Shown here one piece after another: positions 27,134 through 36,704 of a stretch of DNA of 64,000 nt. The first letter of the stretch is position 1. Every line of letters starts with the position of its first letter. The notes beneath the pieces were generated by a model. That model saw nothing but the letters and a program-made list of their open reading frames with translations, had not been told where the DNA came from and did not search any database. The DNA is taken from NCBI RefSeq assembly GCF_008932115.1, contig NZ_CP044543.1, forward strand, positions 3,664,501-3,728,500, written 5' to 3'. The position numbers and the translations under genes are program-made. This stretch comes from Bradyrhizobium betae (GTDB taxonomy: Bacteria > Pseudomonadota > Alphaproteobacteria > Rhizobiales > Xanthobacteraceae).

Positions 27134-29131
27134 TTACTTGGCTCCGGCGAGCAGTTTGGTGCGCGCGTCCTCGGCCCGGACGACGTCGTCGGCCGGAATG
27201 TCGAAGTCGCGGTGATAGTTGAAGGTGTGACCGATCCCGACGACGAGCATCGCGATGAAGCTCGCAGCTGCCAGCCACCAGATGTACCAGATCAGGCCGA
27301 AACCCATCGCAGTGGCGAACCCGGCGAGGATGATGCCGGTGCCGGTGCTGCTGGGCATGTGGATCGGCTTGAACCCGGTGAGCGGACGCTGGTAGCCGCG
27401 CTTCTTCATGTCCCACCACGCGTCGTTGTCGTGAACGACGGGAGTGAAGGCGAAGTTGTAGTCCGGCGGCGGCGAGGAGGTCGCCCATTCCAGCGTGCGC
27501 GCATCCCAGGGATCGCCAGTGACGTCCTTGAGCTGCTCGCGCTTGAGGAAAGAGACCGCGAACTGCATCAGCATGCTGAGGATGCCCAGGAAGACGAGGA
27601 AAGCACCGATCGCGGCGATGACGAACCATATCTGGAGAGACGGATCGTCGAACACGCGCAGGCGGCGGGTCACGCCCATCAGGCCGAGCACGTAGAGCGG
27701 CATGAAGGCGAGGTAGAAACCGACGACCCAGAACCAGAACGACAGCTTGCCCCAGAACACATCGAGCTTGAAGCCGAACGCCTTCGGGAACCAGTAGTTG
27801 ATGCCGGCGAACGCACCGAACACCACGCCGCCGATGATCACGTTGTGGAAGTGCGCGATCAGGAACAGGCTGTTGTGCAGGACGAAGTCGGCGGGCGGCA
27901 CCGCGAGCAGCACGCCGGTCATGCCGCCGAGCACGAAGGTCAGCATGAAGGCGATCGTCCACATCATCGGCAGCTCGTAGCGGATACGGCCGCGATACAT
28001 CGTGAACAACCAGTTGAACATCTTCGCGCCCGTCGGGATCGAGATGATCATCGTGGTGATGCCGAAGAACGAGTTGACGCTGGCGCCCGAGCCCATTGTG
28101 AAGAAGTGGTGCAGCCACACCAGGTACGACAGGATGGTGATGACCACCGTGGCGTAGACCATCGAGGTGTAGCCGAACAGGCGCTTGCCAGAGAAGGTCG
28201 AGGTGACTTCCGAGAAGATGCCGAAGGCGGGGAGAACCAGAATGTAGACCTCGGGATGGCCCCAGATCCAGATCAGGTTCACGTACATCATCGGGCTGCC
28301 GCCGAAATCGTTCGTGAAGAAGTTGGTGCCGACGTAGCGATCGAGCGAGAGCAGCGCCAGCACCACGGTCAGAACGGGGAAGGAGGCGACGATCAGGATG
28401 TTGGTGCAGAGCGAGGTCCACGTGAAGACCGGCATCTTCATCATGGTCATGCCGGGGCAGCGCAGCTTGACGATGGTGCAGATCAGGTTGATGCCGGATA
28501 ACGTGGTGCCGACGCCTGCGATCTGTAGTGCCCAGATGTAATAGTCGACGCCGACGTCAGGGCTGTAGCCGATGTTCGACAGCGGCGGATAAGCCAGCCA
28601 GCCGGTGCGGGCGAATTCGCCGATGAACAGCGAGGCCATCACCAGCACCGCGCCGCCGACCGTCATCCAGAAGCTGAAATTGTTGAGGAACGGGAACGAC
28701 ACGTCGCGCGCGCCGATCTGGAGCGGCACGACGTAGTTCATCAGGCCCGTCACCAGTGGCATCGCCACGAAGAAGATCATGATCACGCCGTGGGCGGTGA
28801 AGACCTGGTCGTAGTGATGGGCGTTGAGATAGCCTTCGGAGCCGCCAAAGGCGAGCATCTGCTGGCCGCGCATCATCAGCGCGTCCGCGAAGCCTCGCAG
28901 CAGCATCACGATGCCGAGGATCATGTACATGATGCCGATGCGCTTGTGGTCGACGCTGGTGAACCACTCGCGCCACAGATAGCCCCACAGGCGGAAATAG
29001 GTGAGGCCGGCGAGCAGCGTGACGCCGCCGAGTGCGACCATCACGAAGGTGCCGACGACGATCGGCTCGTGCAGCGGCAGCGATTCGATGCCGAGCCGGC
29101 CGAAGATGAGCTTGAGAAGATCAGGAGACAT
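27134..29131 (-). CDS. cyoB: Cytochrome bo3-type quinol oxidase subunit I
   Basis: 665 residues, normal for CyoB, with about fifteen hydrophobic segments. Catalytic ligands are visible: WGHPEVY (His to CuB and the cross-linked Tyr), LHHFFTMG (two CuB histidines) and [12 protein letters not shown] with the haem ligands. The N-terminal [13 protein letters not shown] is typical of the family. It oxidises ubiquinol, reduces oxygen to water and pumps protons across the inner membrane. It lies between cyoA (11 bp upstream) and cyoC (adjacent). Confidence 0.97.
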   Translation of the reverse strand: MSPDLLKLIFGRLGIESLPLHEPIVVGTFVMVALGGVTLLAGLTYFRLWGYLWREWFTSVDHKRIGIMYMILGIVMLLRGFADALMMRGQQMLAFGGSEGYLNAHHYDQVFTAHGVIMIFFVAMPLVTGLMNYVVPLQIGARDVSFPFLNNFSFWMTVGGAVLVMASLFIGEFARTGWLAYPPLSNIGYSPDVGVDYYIWALQIAGVGTTLSGINLICTIVKLRCPGMTMMKMPVFTWTSLCTNILIVASFPVLTVVLALLSLDRYVGTNFFTNDFGGSPMMYVNLIWIWGHPEVYILVLPAFGIFSEVTSTFSGKRLFGYTSMVYATVVITILSYLVWLHHFFTMGSGASVNSFFGITTMIISIPTGAKMFNWLFTMYRGRIRYELPMMWTIAFMLTFVLGGMTGVLLAVPPADFVLHNSLFLIAHFHNVIIGGVVFGAFAGINYWFPKAFGFKLDVFWGKLSFWFWVVGFYLAFMPLYVLGLMGVTRRLRVFDDPSLQIWFVIAAIGAFLVFLGILSMLMQFAVSFLKREQLKDVTGDPWDARTLEWATSSPPPDYNFAFTPVVHDNDAWWDMKKRGYQRPLTGFKPIHMPSSTGTGIILAGFATAMGFGLIWYIWWLAAASFIAMLVVGIGHTFNYHRDFDIPADDVVRAEDARTKLLAGAK

Positions 29132-29142
29132 GCGAGCTCTCT

Positions 29143-30303
29143 TTAGGAGTCTGACTTCGGACGCTGTCCGAGGAAGAAGGACGAGGACTTGAGCGGCGTG
29201 AAGGTCGGCCGCTTGAGGCCGGCGCCGGTAAGCGGCGCGGTGTCGACGGGTGCCGTGATGGAGGCCGTGGTCTTGCCCTGCGGCGCCTCGGGCGTGCAGG
29301 TGCCGGCGACGAAGGTCGGCTCGGGTCCGAACGCGGTGCCGCGGCGGGCGTATTTGTCGTAGGCCAGCGGCAGCGTGTTGTTCAGGCCCTCATGGCCGCG
29401 ACCGCCCTTGGCATCGATCGCCATCATCTCGCTCTGGCACATCTTGCCGGTCTCGACGCACATGTTGAGGATCAGGCGGTAGAGATCGGAATCGATGGTG
29501 CCGTAGCGGCGCACCGGCTCGTTCTGGCTGGGCTTCTCGAGCTGGAGATATTCGGCGCGACCGAGCGAGCCGCCGGCGGATTTGGCGCTGGCGACCCAGG
29601 CGTCAAAACCCTTGTCGTCGAGGCCCTGGAAGTTGAAGTGCATGCCGGAGAAGCCGGCGCCGCTGTAATTCGCCGAGAAGCCCTTGTAGGTGCCGGCGTG
29701 GTTCACCACGGCGTGGAGCTTGGTCTCCATGCCCGGCATCGCGTAAATCTGGCCGGCCAGTGCGGGGATGTAGAACGAGTTCATCACCGAGGACGCCGTG
29801 ATGCGGAAGTTGATCGGGCGATCGACGGGCGCGGCGAGGTCGTTGACGGTGGCGATGCCGTAGTCCGGATAGATGAAGAGCCACTTCCAGTCGAGCGCGA
29901 CGACATCGACCTCGAGCGGGGCCTTGGACTGGTCCACGGCGCGGTCGGCATGGATGCGGCCGAGCGTGCGATAGGGGTCGAGCAGATGCGTGCCCATCCA
30001 GGTCAGCGCGCCCAGGCAGATGATGATCAGCAACGGCGCCGACCAGATCACCAGCTCGAGCTTGGTCGAGTGATCCCATTCCGGCTCGTAGCGGGCCGAG
30101 GTGTTGGACTGGCGGTAGCGCCAGGCGAACATCACCGTCAGCGCCATCACGGGGACGACGATCAAAAGCATCAGGAGAGTGGAGATGATGACGAGGTCGC
30201 GCTGCTGGGCAGCGATGTCGCCGGCTGGCGCCAGCACGACGTAGTTGCAGCCACTAAGCGCAACTGCCAAGGGTAGCAGCGCCAGGATCTTGAGACGGGA
30301 CAC
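29143..30303 (-). CDS. cyoA: Cytochrome bo3-type quinol oxidase subunit II
   Basis: 386 residues, longer than E. coli CyoA because of a C-terminal extension. A lipoprotein signal ([12 protein letters not shown], lipidated Cys near residue 19) and two membrane helices precede a cupredoxin domain with [21 protein letters not shown] in two parts and [19 protein letters not shown]. The CuA ligands of cytochrome c oxidase are absent, as expected of a quinol oxidase. It is the first gene of the minus-strand operon cyoABCD-surf1-regS-regR. Confidence 0.96.
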   Translation of the reverse strand: MSRLKILALLPLAVALSGCNYVVLAPAGDIAAQQRDLVIISTLLMLLIVVPVMALTVMFAWRYRQSNTSARYEPEWDHSTKLELVIWSAPLLIIICLGALTWMGTHLLDPYRTLGRIHADRAVDQSKAPLEVDVVALDWKWLFIYPDYGIATVNDLAAPVDRPINFRITASSVMNSFYIPALAGQIYAMPGMETKLHAVVNHAGTYKGFSANYSGAGFSGMHFNFQGLDDKGFDAWVASAKSAGGSLGRAEYLQLEKPSQNEPVRRYGTIDSDLYRLILNMCVETGKMCQSEMMAIDAKGGRGHEGLNNTLPLAYDKYARRGTAFGPEPTFVAGTCTPEAPQGKTTASITAPVDTAPLTGAGLKRPTFTPLKSSSFFLGQRPKSDS

Positions 30304-30371
30304 GGGCCGAGCCTTTGAGAATGAGTTTCTTTTGCGGGGGCAACGGGTAGCTGCGGCGCAGCAATCCGGAC

Positions 30372-30390
30372 ATTGGACAATTTGTCCAAT
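30372..30390. promoter_or_regulatory. Perfect palindrome between cyoA and MFS gene (possible operator)
   Basis: ATTGGACAA, one central T and TTGTCCAAT form a perfect 9-bp inverted repeat, 69 bp before the cyoA ATG and 95 bp before the MFS ATG. Position and symmetry suit a dimeric regulator acting on one or both divergent genes. The binding protein is not known. Confidence 0.55.
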
Positions 30391-30484
30391 GTTGCAGTGC
30401 GGAATGTTGGGCCAGACAAGCCCGGATCGCCTGGCGCCCCGCCGGGCGGTTGGCTTTGGTTTTCAGGACGTTAAGGGCGCACGA

Positions 30485-31813
30485 ATGGCGACGGCACAGA
30501 CCCCCGCAATGGCAGACCTCCACTCGGGCGAACACGGCCACGACCTAGCCAGTCCCGGCGAGATCGCCATCGGCGTCATCATCGGCCGCACCTCGGAATT
30601 CTTCGATTTCTTCGTCTACGCGATCGCTTCGGTGATCGTGTTCCCGCGCCTGGTGTTCCCGTTCACGAGCGAACTGACCGGAACCCTCTATTCCTTCATG
30701 ATCTTCGCGCTGGCTTTCGTGGCACGGCCAATCGGAACCGTCATTTTCATGACGATCGACCGGGAGTACGGCAAGACGGCCAAGCTGGTCTCGGCGCTGT
30801 TCCTGCTCGGCACCGCCACCGTGGCGCTCGCCTTCCTGCCCGGCTATTCCGAGATCGGCGTTGCTGCGATCTGGCTGCTGGCGCTGGCGCGCATTGCGCA
30901 GGGTCTGGCCTGGGGCGGCGCCTGGGACGGCATGGCCTCGCTGCTGGCGCTGAACGCGCCGCCCTCCCAGCGCGGCTGGTACGCGATGGTGCCGCAGCTC
31001 GGTGCTCCGCTCGGGCTGATCGTGGCGAGCGCCCTGTTCGCCTATTTCGCCGGCAATCTCTCCGCCGACGATTTCTTCGACTGGGGCTGGCGCTATCCGT
31101 TCTTCGTCGCCTTCGCCATCAACGTCGTGGCGCTGTTCGCGCGCCTGCGCATGGTGACGACGGAGGAATATGCGTCGTTGTTCGAGACCCGCGAATTGCA
31201 GCCCTCGCGGATCTCCGAGACCGTTGCGCGCGAAGGCCATAACATCATGCTTGGTGCGTTCGCGCCGCTGGCGAGCTTCGCGCTGTTTCACATGGTGACG
31301 GTGTTTCCGCTGTCCTGGGTGTTCCTGTTCACCCGCGAAAGCCCGGTGCGCTTTCTGATCATCGAGATCGTCGCCGCCGTGTTCGGTGTCGTGGCGATCG
31401 TGCTCTCCGGCGTCATCGCCGACCGTGTCGGCCGCAAGTCGCTGCTGATGGGATCGGCGATCGCGATCGCGATCTACAGCGGCTTCGCCCCGCAGCTGCT
31501 CGACGCCGGCGCGTTCGGTGAGACCATCTACATGGTGATCGGCTTCATCCTGCTCGGCCTGTCCTTCGGCCAGTCCTCCGGCGCGATCGCCTCGAACTTC
31601 AGGCAGGCATATCGCTACACGGCCTCGGCGCTGACCTCGGACATGGCCTGGCTGTTCGGCGCGGGCTTCGCGCCGCTGGTCGCGCTGCTGCTCGCCACCA
31701 ATCTCGGCGTCATCGCTTCGGGTGCCTATCTGCTCTCCGGCGCGTTCTGGACCCTGCTCGCGCTCTGGCTCGCTGGCCAGCGCGAGGCTGGCGACATGGA
31801 CGCGGGCGCTTAA
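30485..31813 (+). CDS. MFS transporter, metabolite:H+ symporter type
   Basis: 442 residues from ATG 30485, with about twelve hydrophobic segments. IGVIIGRTSEFFDFFVYAIA and VARPIGTVIFMTIDREYGK correspond to the first helix and the loop 2-3 motif of the metabolite:H+ symporter (MHS) group, which carries organic acids and osmolytes. The substrate cannot be told from sequence. The gene diverges from cyoA across a region with a perfect palindrome. Longer in-frame starts upstream would run through that region and are not credible. Confidence 0.85.
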   Translation: MATAQTPAMADLHSGEHGHDLASPGEIAIGVIIGRTSEFFDFFVYAIASVIVFPRLVFPFTSELTGTLYSFMIFALAFVARPIGTVIFMTIDREYGKTAKLVSALFLLGTATVALAFLPGYSEIGVAAIWLLALARIAQGLAWGGAWDGMASLLALNAPPSQRGWYAMVPQLGAPLGLIVASALFAYFAGNLSADDFFDWGWRYPFFVAFAINVVALFARLRMVTTEEYASLFETRELQPSRISETVAREGHNIMLGAFAPLASFALFHMVTVFPLSWVFLFTRESPVRFLIIEIVAAVFGVVAIVLSGVIADRVGRKSLLMGSAIAIAIYSGFAPQLLDAGAFGETIYMVIGFILLGLSFGQSSGAIASNFRQAYRYTASALTSDMAWLFGAGFAPLVALLLATNLGVIASGAYLLSGAFWTLLALWLAGQREAGDMDAGA

Positions 31814-31886
31814 GCCGCCCGCGGAAGCCTGCACAAATCCCAGATTGCGCTGCGCTCCATTTGGGCTACGCTGACAGTCTGCAGCG

Positions 31887-33386
31887 TCAATCCGCGACGA
31901 TCTTCACGCGATCGCGCACCTTCACCTGCGCGCTGCGATCGAGCCCGTTGAGGACGCGGAAGCGTTCGGCGGGGTGATCGACACCGGCCATGCGGTGGGA
32001 GAGCGATTCGACGGTGTCGCCGGGCTGCACGGTGATGACCTTGATCCGCAGTGGGCGGGCGGCCTGGATTTCGTCGAGGGTCAGGCGGCGGAATGAATTG
32101 ACGGTCTCGCGCGCGTTGCGCTCGCTCTCGGTCGACTTCTGCCGTGCCGCGAAGATGAAGCGATAGACGTCGCTGCCGAAGCGCAGCGCGTAGACCTTGA
32201 ACTGCCACTGATCGCCCTTTGCGGTGGCCGACGCCGCCGGAAAACCGTTGATGGTGATGTCCTCGATCGACGCCTTCTCGACGCCTTCCATCCATCCCGA
32301 ATTCAGGTAATCGCCGAGCGACTGCTCGGCCGGCACGCGCACGACGTCGAAGCGCATCGCCTGCGAGCCGCCGTCGCGCACGCCGATCACCGCCTGCGCG
32401 GTGTTGTCGAGCGTGAAATTGTCCGGTGCCTGGAAGGTGAAGCCGAGCTTCGGATGCAGGAAACGCCGGCCGCGGACGAAACCCTCGCTGGGATCTTCGC
32501 CATAGACGAGATTGTCGATCGCGGCGAGATAGGTCTCGCGGTCGCGCTCGCCGCCTTCCGGAGCGATATATTGCCGTGCGATGGTCTGCGCGTTCTGCAC
32601 GCGCTCCGGGGTCGCCGGATGCGACGAGGTGAAATCCTGCGCGCGCGGATCGAGCGAGGTCTTGCCGGCCTTCAGCTCGGCATTGCGCTCCATCGCCGAG
32701 AGGAAGCGCGCGGCGCCGTAGGGGTCGAAATGCGCCTTGGCGGAAATGCCGACGCCGATGCCGTCGGCCTCGAACTCCTGGTTGCGCGAAAAGCTCGCCA
32801 TGGTGAGCTTGGTCTTGGCGAGCGCCAGCGCGGTGAGATCGGGGTCGTTGCTCATGTCGGTGACGACGCGGGTGACGATCGCGGCCTGGCGGGCCTGGTC
32901 CTCGCGCATCGCGGCGTGCTTGGACAGCACATGCGCCATCTCGTGGCTAAGCACGGAGGACAATTCCGAGGTGTCGCTGGCGAGCGCAAGAAGTCCGCGC
33001 GTGACATAGAGCTGGCCGTTCGGCAGCGCAAAGGCGTTCACCGCGCCGGAGTTGAGAATGGTGACCTTGTAACCCTGGTCGGGACGGTCGGAAGCGGCAA
33101 CGAGCCGGTCCACGGTCTTGCTGACGAGGGATTCGAGCCTGGGATCGTCATAGGTGCCGCCATAGCTGGCCAGGATGCGCTCGTGCTCCTTCTCGGTGGC
33201 GGGGGTCTGCGCGACGGCCGGCTTCGGCTTCGGCATCGCGACCGTCTGGGTCGGCATCGCGGCCTGGAACCGGCCCATGTCGCCGCAACCGGCGAGGGCC
33301 GTGCCCAGCATGAGGCAAAGCGCGGCCGGCGCTGCCCGCAGGCGGCGGCAATCACCTCGTCCGTGCCGTTCTAGCACCCCATTCAC
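31887..33386 (-). CDS. M48-family metalloprotease lipoprotein with LysM-like C-terminus
   Basis: 499 residues from GTG 33386. A lipoprotein signal ends LGTALAGCGD. The zinc-protease motif HEMAH lies in SSVLSHEMAHVLSKHAAM, with a downstream glutamate region NQEFEADGIG, both typical of M48 (BepA/LoiP-like) proteases of the periplasm. The C-terminal 50 residues (VQPGDTVESLSHRM) look like a LysM peptidoglycan-binding module. It is probably an outer-membrane protein quality-control enzyme. It converges with the MFS gene, and the gap (31814-31886) holds only a short repeat remnant. Confidence 0.9.
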   Translation of the reverse strand: MNGVLERHGRGDCRRLRAAPAALCLMLGTALAGCGDMGRFQAAMPTQTVAMPKPKPAVAQTPATEKEHERILASYGGTYDDPRLESLVSKTVDRLVAASDRPDQGYKVTILNSGAVNAFALPNGQLYVTRGLLALASDTSELSSVLSHEMAHVLSKHAAMREDQARQAAIVTRVVTDMSNDPDLTALALAKTKLTMASFSRNQEFEADGIGVGISAKAHFDPYGAARFLSAMERNAELKAGKTSLDPRAQDFTSSHPATPERVQNAQTIARQYIAPEGGERDRETYLAAIDNLVYGEDPSEGFVRGRRFLHPKLGFTFQAPDNFTLDNTAQAVIGVRDGGSQAMRFDVVRVPAEQSLGDYLNSGWMEGVEKASIEDITINGFPAASATAKGDQWQFKVYALRFGSDVYRFIFAARQKSTESERNARETVNSFRRLTLDEIQAARPLRIKVITVQPGDTVESLSHRMAGVDHPAERFRVLNGLDRSAQVKVRDRVKIVAD

Positions 33387-33410
33387 GTCGCTTAACCCGT
33401 GCCTGACCCC

Positions 33411-34181
33411 TCAGGGCCTTACCCCTGTCGGCTCGATTGCGCCCAGCAACTCGATCTGTCCCACCCGGAGCACATCGATACGCGGCCCGGTATTCCCCTC
33501 GACCCAGCCCCGGACGCGAATGCGCCGATTTTCCAGGGACTTAAGGGACATTCCGGCGCTTTCGAACGCCGGCAGCATGCGCCTTGAAATAGTCACGGCA
33601 AAGCCGCGTGTCCAGTTCCGTCCGAAGTTGAGGTAGGTCACTGCCCCAGCTTGCCGGACCGACAGGACTTTGCCTTCGACCACCATAAAGCGCCCGATCC
33701 CGGCCAAAATATCGTCCTGACTTTCCGCGTTTTTTATGGCCGACGGGTCAGCCCAATTGCCCTTTTTTTCGCGCCGTGCCTCGGCCTCCGACGCCATCAG
33801 GGCCGCTGCGCAGTCCCTGTCGGTGATCTCGGCGGAGACGATGGCGTCGCCTTGGGCGAGGAGGGCGGCCTGCACCGAGGTATCGTCCTCGCCGACGAAG
33901 ACCAGCGCGCCTTGGCGGCCATAGCGGTCGGGCGTGTCGTCAGCGCTCCGCAGCGTGACGTCGCGGCCGACCAGCAGCGATGTCAGCGCCGGCTTCGTCG
34001 TTGCGGTTGGCTCGATGCCGGTAAGGCGGACCTCGCGGCCATCGTCGAGACGCAGGCTGCGTGCGTCGACGATGGCGGCGACGCGGCCTTCGCCTTGCGT
34101 TTCGAATTGGCACGGCGCGGCGAACGCCGTGTGACTCGCGACGAGAGGAAATGCGACGACGAGATGAAGCAGTCGCGTCAC
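33411..34181 (-). CDS. Secreted nuclease-fold (SNase-like) protein, probably degenerate
   Basis: About 256 residues from GTG 34181, with a hydrophobic export signal (LLHLVVAFPLVASHTAFA). The OB-fold of thermonuclease can be traced in GEGRVAAIVDARSLRLDDGR, VRLTGIEP and DRYGRQGALVF, the last being the conserved DRYGR motif. The usual AP(E) after the first Arg motif (G-I-D-A-P-E) is replaced by EPTATT, so catalysis is doubtful. A second half (FMVVEGKVLSVRQAG) resembles a further OB-like domain. The start is uncertain: the frame opens to ATG 34262 inside a repeat, so the GTG just before the signal segment is preferred. Confidence 0.65.
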   Translation of the reverse strand: MTRLLHLVVAFPLVASHTAFAAPCQFETQGEGRVAAIVDARSLRLDDGREVRLTGIEPTATTKPALTSLLVGRDVTLRSADDTPDRYGRQGALVFVGEDDTSVQAALLAQGDAIVSAEITDRDCAAALMASEAEARREKKGNWADPSAIKNAESQDDILAGIGRFMVVEGKVLSVRQAGAVTYLNFGRNWTRGFAVTISRRMLPAFESAGMSLKSLENRRIRVRGWVEGNTGPRIDVLRVGQIELLGAIEPTGVRP

Positions 34182-34257
34182 GGCGCCCGGAGAGGTTGCG
34201 TTGCGCGTCAATCTTAACTCAAGCGTAGCGGGTCGCGAAGAGGCTTCCTCACACTCC

Positions 34258-34365
34258 GTCATTGCGAGCGCAGCGAAGCAATCCAGACTGTCTCTGCGGA
34301 AAGATTCTGGATTGCCTCCGCCTTCGCTAGAGCATCGGCGGACAAGTCGCTACGCTCGCAATGAC
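34258..34365. repeat. Dispersed hairpin repeat, family D
   Basis: GTCATTGCGAGCGCAGCGAA at the left pairs with TCGCTACGCTCGCAATGAC at the right, with inner arms GCAATCCAGA and TCTGGATTGC. It lies in the divergent gap before the solute-binding protein gene. Confidence 0.8.
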
Positions 34366-34535
34366 GTGGAAACATTTATCCGCATCTCACCATTCCGCTT
34401 TGCGGAAATCGCGCGCCGAACATGCGGCCTCTTCGCACCTGCGCTTGCTGCGCTCTTGCGCATGCGGCATGATTGCGGCAACAGCCACAATCAAGCGCCC
34501 AAAGAGTGCGGCGCGATAAGGGAGGTCTCTTTACG

Positions 34536-35741
34536 ATGAAGAATATTTTGTCGGGCATTTTTGCCGCGTCGCTTGCTCTGAGTGCGAGCGCGGTGCAGGC
34601 CCAGGACAAGCCGCCGCTCAAGATCGGCGGCATCCTCGACATGTCGAGCCTTTATGCCGACATCACCGGCCCCGGCAGCGAGACCGCCGCCAAGATGGCA
34701 GTCGAGGATTTCGGCGGCGAGGTGCTGGGACGCAAGGTTCAGGTGCTGGCGGCCGATCATCTCAACAAGGCCGATCTCTCCGCCAACATCGCCCGCGACA
34801 TGCTCGACAATCAGGGCGTCGAGATGATCTACGACGTCGCGGCCTCCGCGACTGCGCTTGCCGCCGGCGAAATCGCGAAGGCGCGCAACAAGATCATCAT
34901 GTTCAACGGCCCGGGCTCGATCCGTCTCACCAACGAGGCCTGCGGTCCCTACACCATCCACTACGTGTTCGACACCTATGGCCAGGCCAACGTGACCGGT
35001 CTTGCGGCCGTGAAGTCGGGCCTCGACACCTGGTTCTTCCTCACCGCCGACTACGCTTTCGGCCAGGATCTGGAAAAGGACACCAGCGCCGTCGTCACCA
35101 AGACCGGCGGCAAGGTGCTCGGCGCCGTGCGTCATCCGCTCAATACGTCCGATTTCTCGTCGTTCCTGCTTCAGGCCCAGGCCTCCAAGGCCAAGGTCAT
35201 CGGGCTCGCCAACGCCGGCGGCGACACCGTCAACGCCATCAAGCAGGCGGCCGAGTTCGGCATCACCAAGGGCGGCCAGAAGGTCTCGCCGCTGCTCGCC
35301 TTCGTCTCCGACATCGACTCGATCGGGCTGGAGACCGCGCAGGGCCTGCTGCTCGCCGAAGCCTTCTACTGGGACCTCAACGACGACACCCGCGCCTTCT
35401 CCAAGCGCTTCATGGAGCGCACCAAGCGGGTGCCGACCTCGGCACAGGCCGGCGTCTATTCCTCCGTCACGCATTATCTGAAGGCCGTGAAGGCGGCCGG
35501 CACGACTGACGCGGCCGCGGTCATCAAGGTGATGAAGGAGACGCCGGTCAACGACTTCTTCGCCAAGAACGGCAAGATCCGCGAGGACGGCCGCATGATC
35601 CACGACATGTACCTGTTCGAGGTGAAGAAGCCGTCGGAATCCAAGGGCCGCTGGGACGACTACAAGCTGCTCGCCACCGTGCCCGGCAGCGAGGCATTCC
35701 AGCCCCTGGAGCAGTCGCGCTGTCCGCTGGTGAAGAAGTGA
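34536..35741 (+). CDS. ABC transporter substrate-binding protein, branched-chain amino acid type
   Basis: 401 residues from ATG 34536 (GGGAGG upstream). A signal peptide (LSGIFAASLALSASAVQAQ) leads into a type I periplasmic binding protein fold of the Leu/Ile/Val family (KIGGILDMSSLYADITGPGS, WFFLTADYAFGQDLE). The ligand is unknown: many such proteins in rhizobia bind aromatic or fatty-acid-like catabolites. No permease or ATPase is encoded nearby, so it works with components elsewhere. The following acyl-CoA genes suggest import for catabolism. Confidence 0.9.
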   Translation: MKNILSGIFAASLALSASAVQAQDKPPLKIGGILDMSSLYADITGPGSETAAKMAVEDFGGEVLGRKVQVLAADHLNKADLSANIARDMLDNQGVEMIYDVAASATALAAGEIAKARNKIIMFNGPGSIRLTNEACGPYTIHYVFDTYGQANVTGLAAVKSGLDTWFFLTADYAFGQDLEKDTSAVVTKTGGKVLGAVRHPLNTSDFSSFLLQAQASKAKVIGLANAGGDTVNAIKQAAEFGITKGGQKVSPLLAFVSDIDSIGLETAQGLLLAEAFYWDLNDDTRAFSKRFMERTKRVPTSAQAGVYSSVTHYLKAVKAAGTTDAAAVIKVMKETPVNDFFAKNGKIREDGRMIHDMYLFEVKKPSESKGRWDDYKLLATVPGSEAFQPLEQSRCPLVKK

Positions 35742-35784
35742 CGGCGTGAGGCGTCGTGGCGACACGCGCGCCCAACAACAGGTC

Positions 35785-35885
35785 GTCATCCCGGGGCGCG
35801 CGTAGCGCGAGCCCGGGATCCATCGGGCGGCAGTGACGGTTGAGAAATGGATTCCGGGCTCGCGCTTCGCGCGCCCCGGAATGAC
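35785..35885. repeat. Dispersed hairpin repeat, family E
   Basis: GTCATCCCGGGGCGCGCGTA and GCGCGCCCCGGAATGAC are outer inverted arms; GCGCGAGCCCGGGATCCAT and ATTCCGGGCTCGCGC are inner. It lies between the binding-protein gene and the enoyl-CoA hydratase gene. Confidence 0.75.
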
Positions 35886-35915
35886 CGAGCAAAACAACAA
35901 CAAGGGAGACCACCC

Positions 35916-36704
35916 ATGAACGACATGGTCCTGCAAAAGCTCGAAGGCGGGCTGCTCACCATCACGATGAACCGCCCCGAGCGAAAGAACGCGCTCAACC
36001 CCGAGATGGTCGCAGGACTGGTCGAGGCGGCGCGGCGCGCGGCCGATGATCCCGAGGTGCGCGCGGTGCTGTTCAAGGGCGCGGGCGGCTCGTTCTGCGT
36101 CGGCGGCGACGTCAAGTCGATGGCGGCGGGCCGTGCGCCGCTGCCGTTCGAGGTGAAGATGGCGAACCTGCGCCGCGGCATGGAGGTCTCGCGCATCCTG
36201 CATCAGATGCCGAAACCCGTGGTGGCGCAGCTCGATGGTGCGGCGGCCGGTGCGGGCCTGTCGATGGCGCTGTCCTGCGACCTGCGCATCGCGTCCGAAT
36301 CCTGCAAGATCACCACCGCTTTCGCCAAGGTCGGATTCTCCGGCGATTACGGCGGCACCTATTTCCTGACCCAGCTGCTCGGCAGCGCGCGGGCGCGCGA
36401 GCTCTATCTGACGTCGCCGGTGCTGACGGCGAAGGAAGCGCATGCGATCGGCATGGTGACCAGGGTCGTGCCCGACGCCGAGATCGACGCAGCCGCGCAC
36501 GAGCTCGCGCTGTCGCTGGCGCAGGGCCCCTCGATCGCGCTCGGCTTCATCAAGCGCAACATCAACAATGCCGAGCACCTGCCGCTGGAAGATTGCTTCG
36601 ACGGCGAGGCGATCCACCACACCCGCTGCAGCGACACCGAGGATCACAAGGAGGCCGCCAAGGCTTTCGTCGAGAAGCGCAAGCCGTCCTTCAAGGGGGC
36701 ATGA
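35916..36704 (+). CDS. Enoyl-CoA hydratase/isomerase family protein
   Basis: 262 residues from ATG 35916 after AAGGGAG. Crotonase-fold landmarks are MNRPERKNALNPEM, the oxyanion-hole segments GGSFCVGGDVKSM and AQLDGAAAGAGLSMALSCDLRIA, and FAKVGFSGDYGGTYFL. The second catalytic position reads Asp (SGDYGG), a pattern seen in isomerase or other-reaction crotonases, so hydratase activity is not certain. It overlaps the next gene by 4 bp (ATGA) and is probably part of an acyl-CoA degradation unit. Confidence 0.88.
   Translation: MNDMVLQKLEGGLLTITMNRPERKNALNPEMVAGLVEAARRAADDPEVRAVLFKGAGGSFCVGGDVKSMAAGRAPLPFEVKMANLRRGMEVSRILHQMPKPVVAQLDGAAAGAGLSMALSCDLRIASESCKITTAFAKVGFSGDYGGTYFLTQLLGSARARELYLTSPVLTAKEAHAIGMVTRVVPDAEIDAAAHELALSLAQGPSIALGFIKRNINNAEHLPLEDCFDGEAIHHTRCSDTEDHKEAAKAFVEKRKPSFKGA

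Noticed and set aside
26567..28501. A 644-codon plus-strand open frame
   Set aside because: It is antisense to cyoC and cyoB, with His/Gln/Asp-rich nonsense composition typical of reversed membrane-protein genes.
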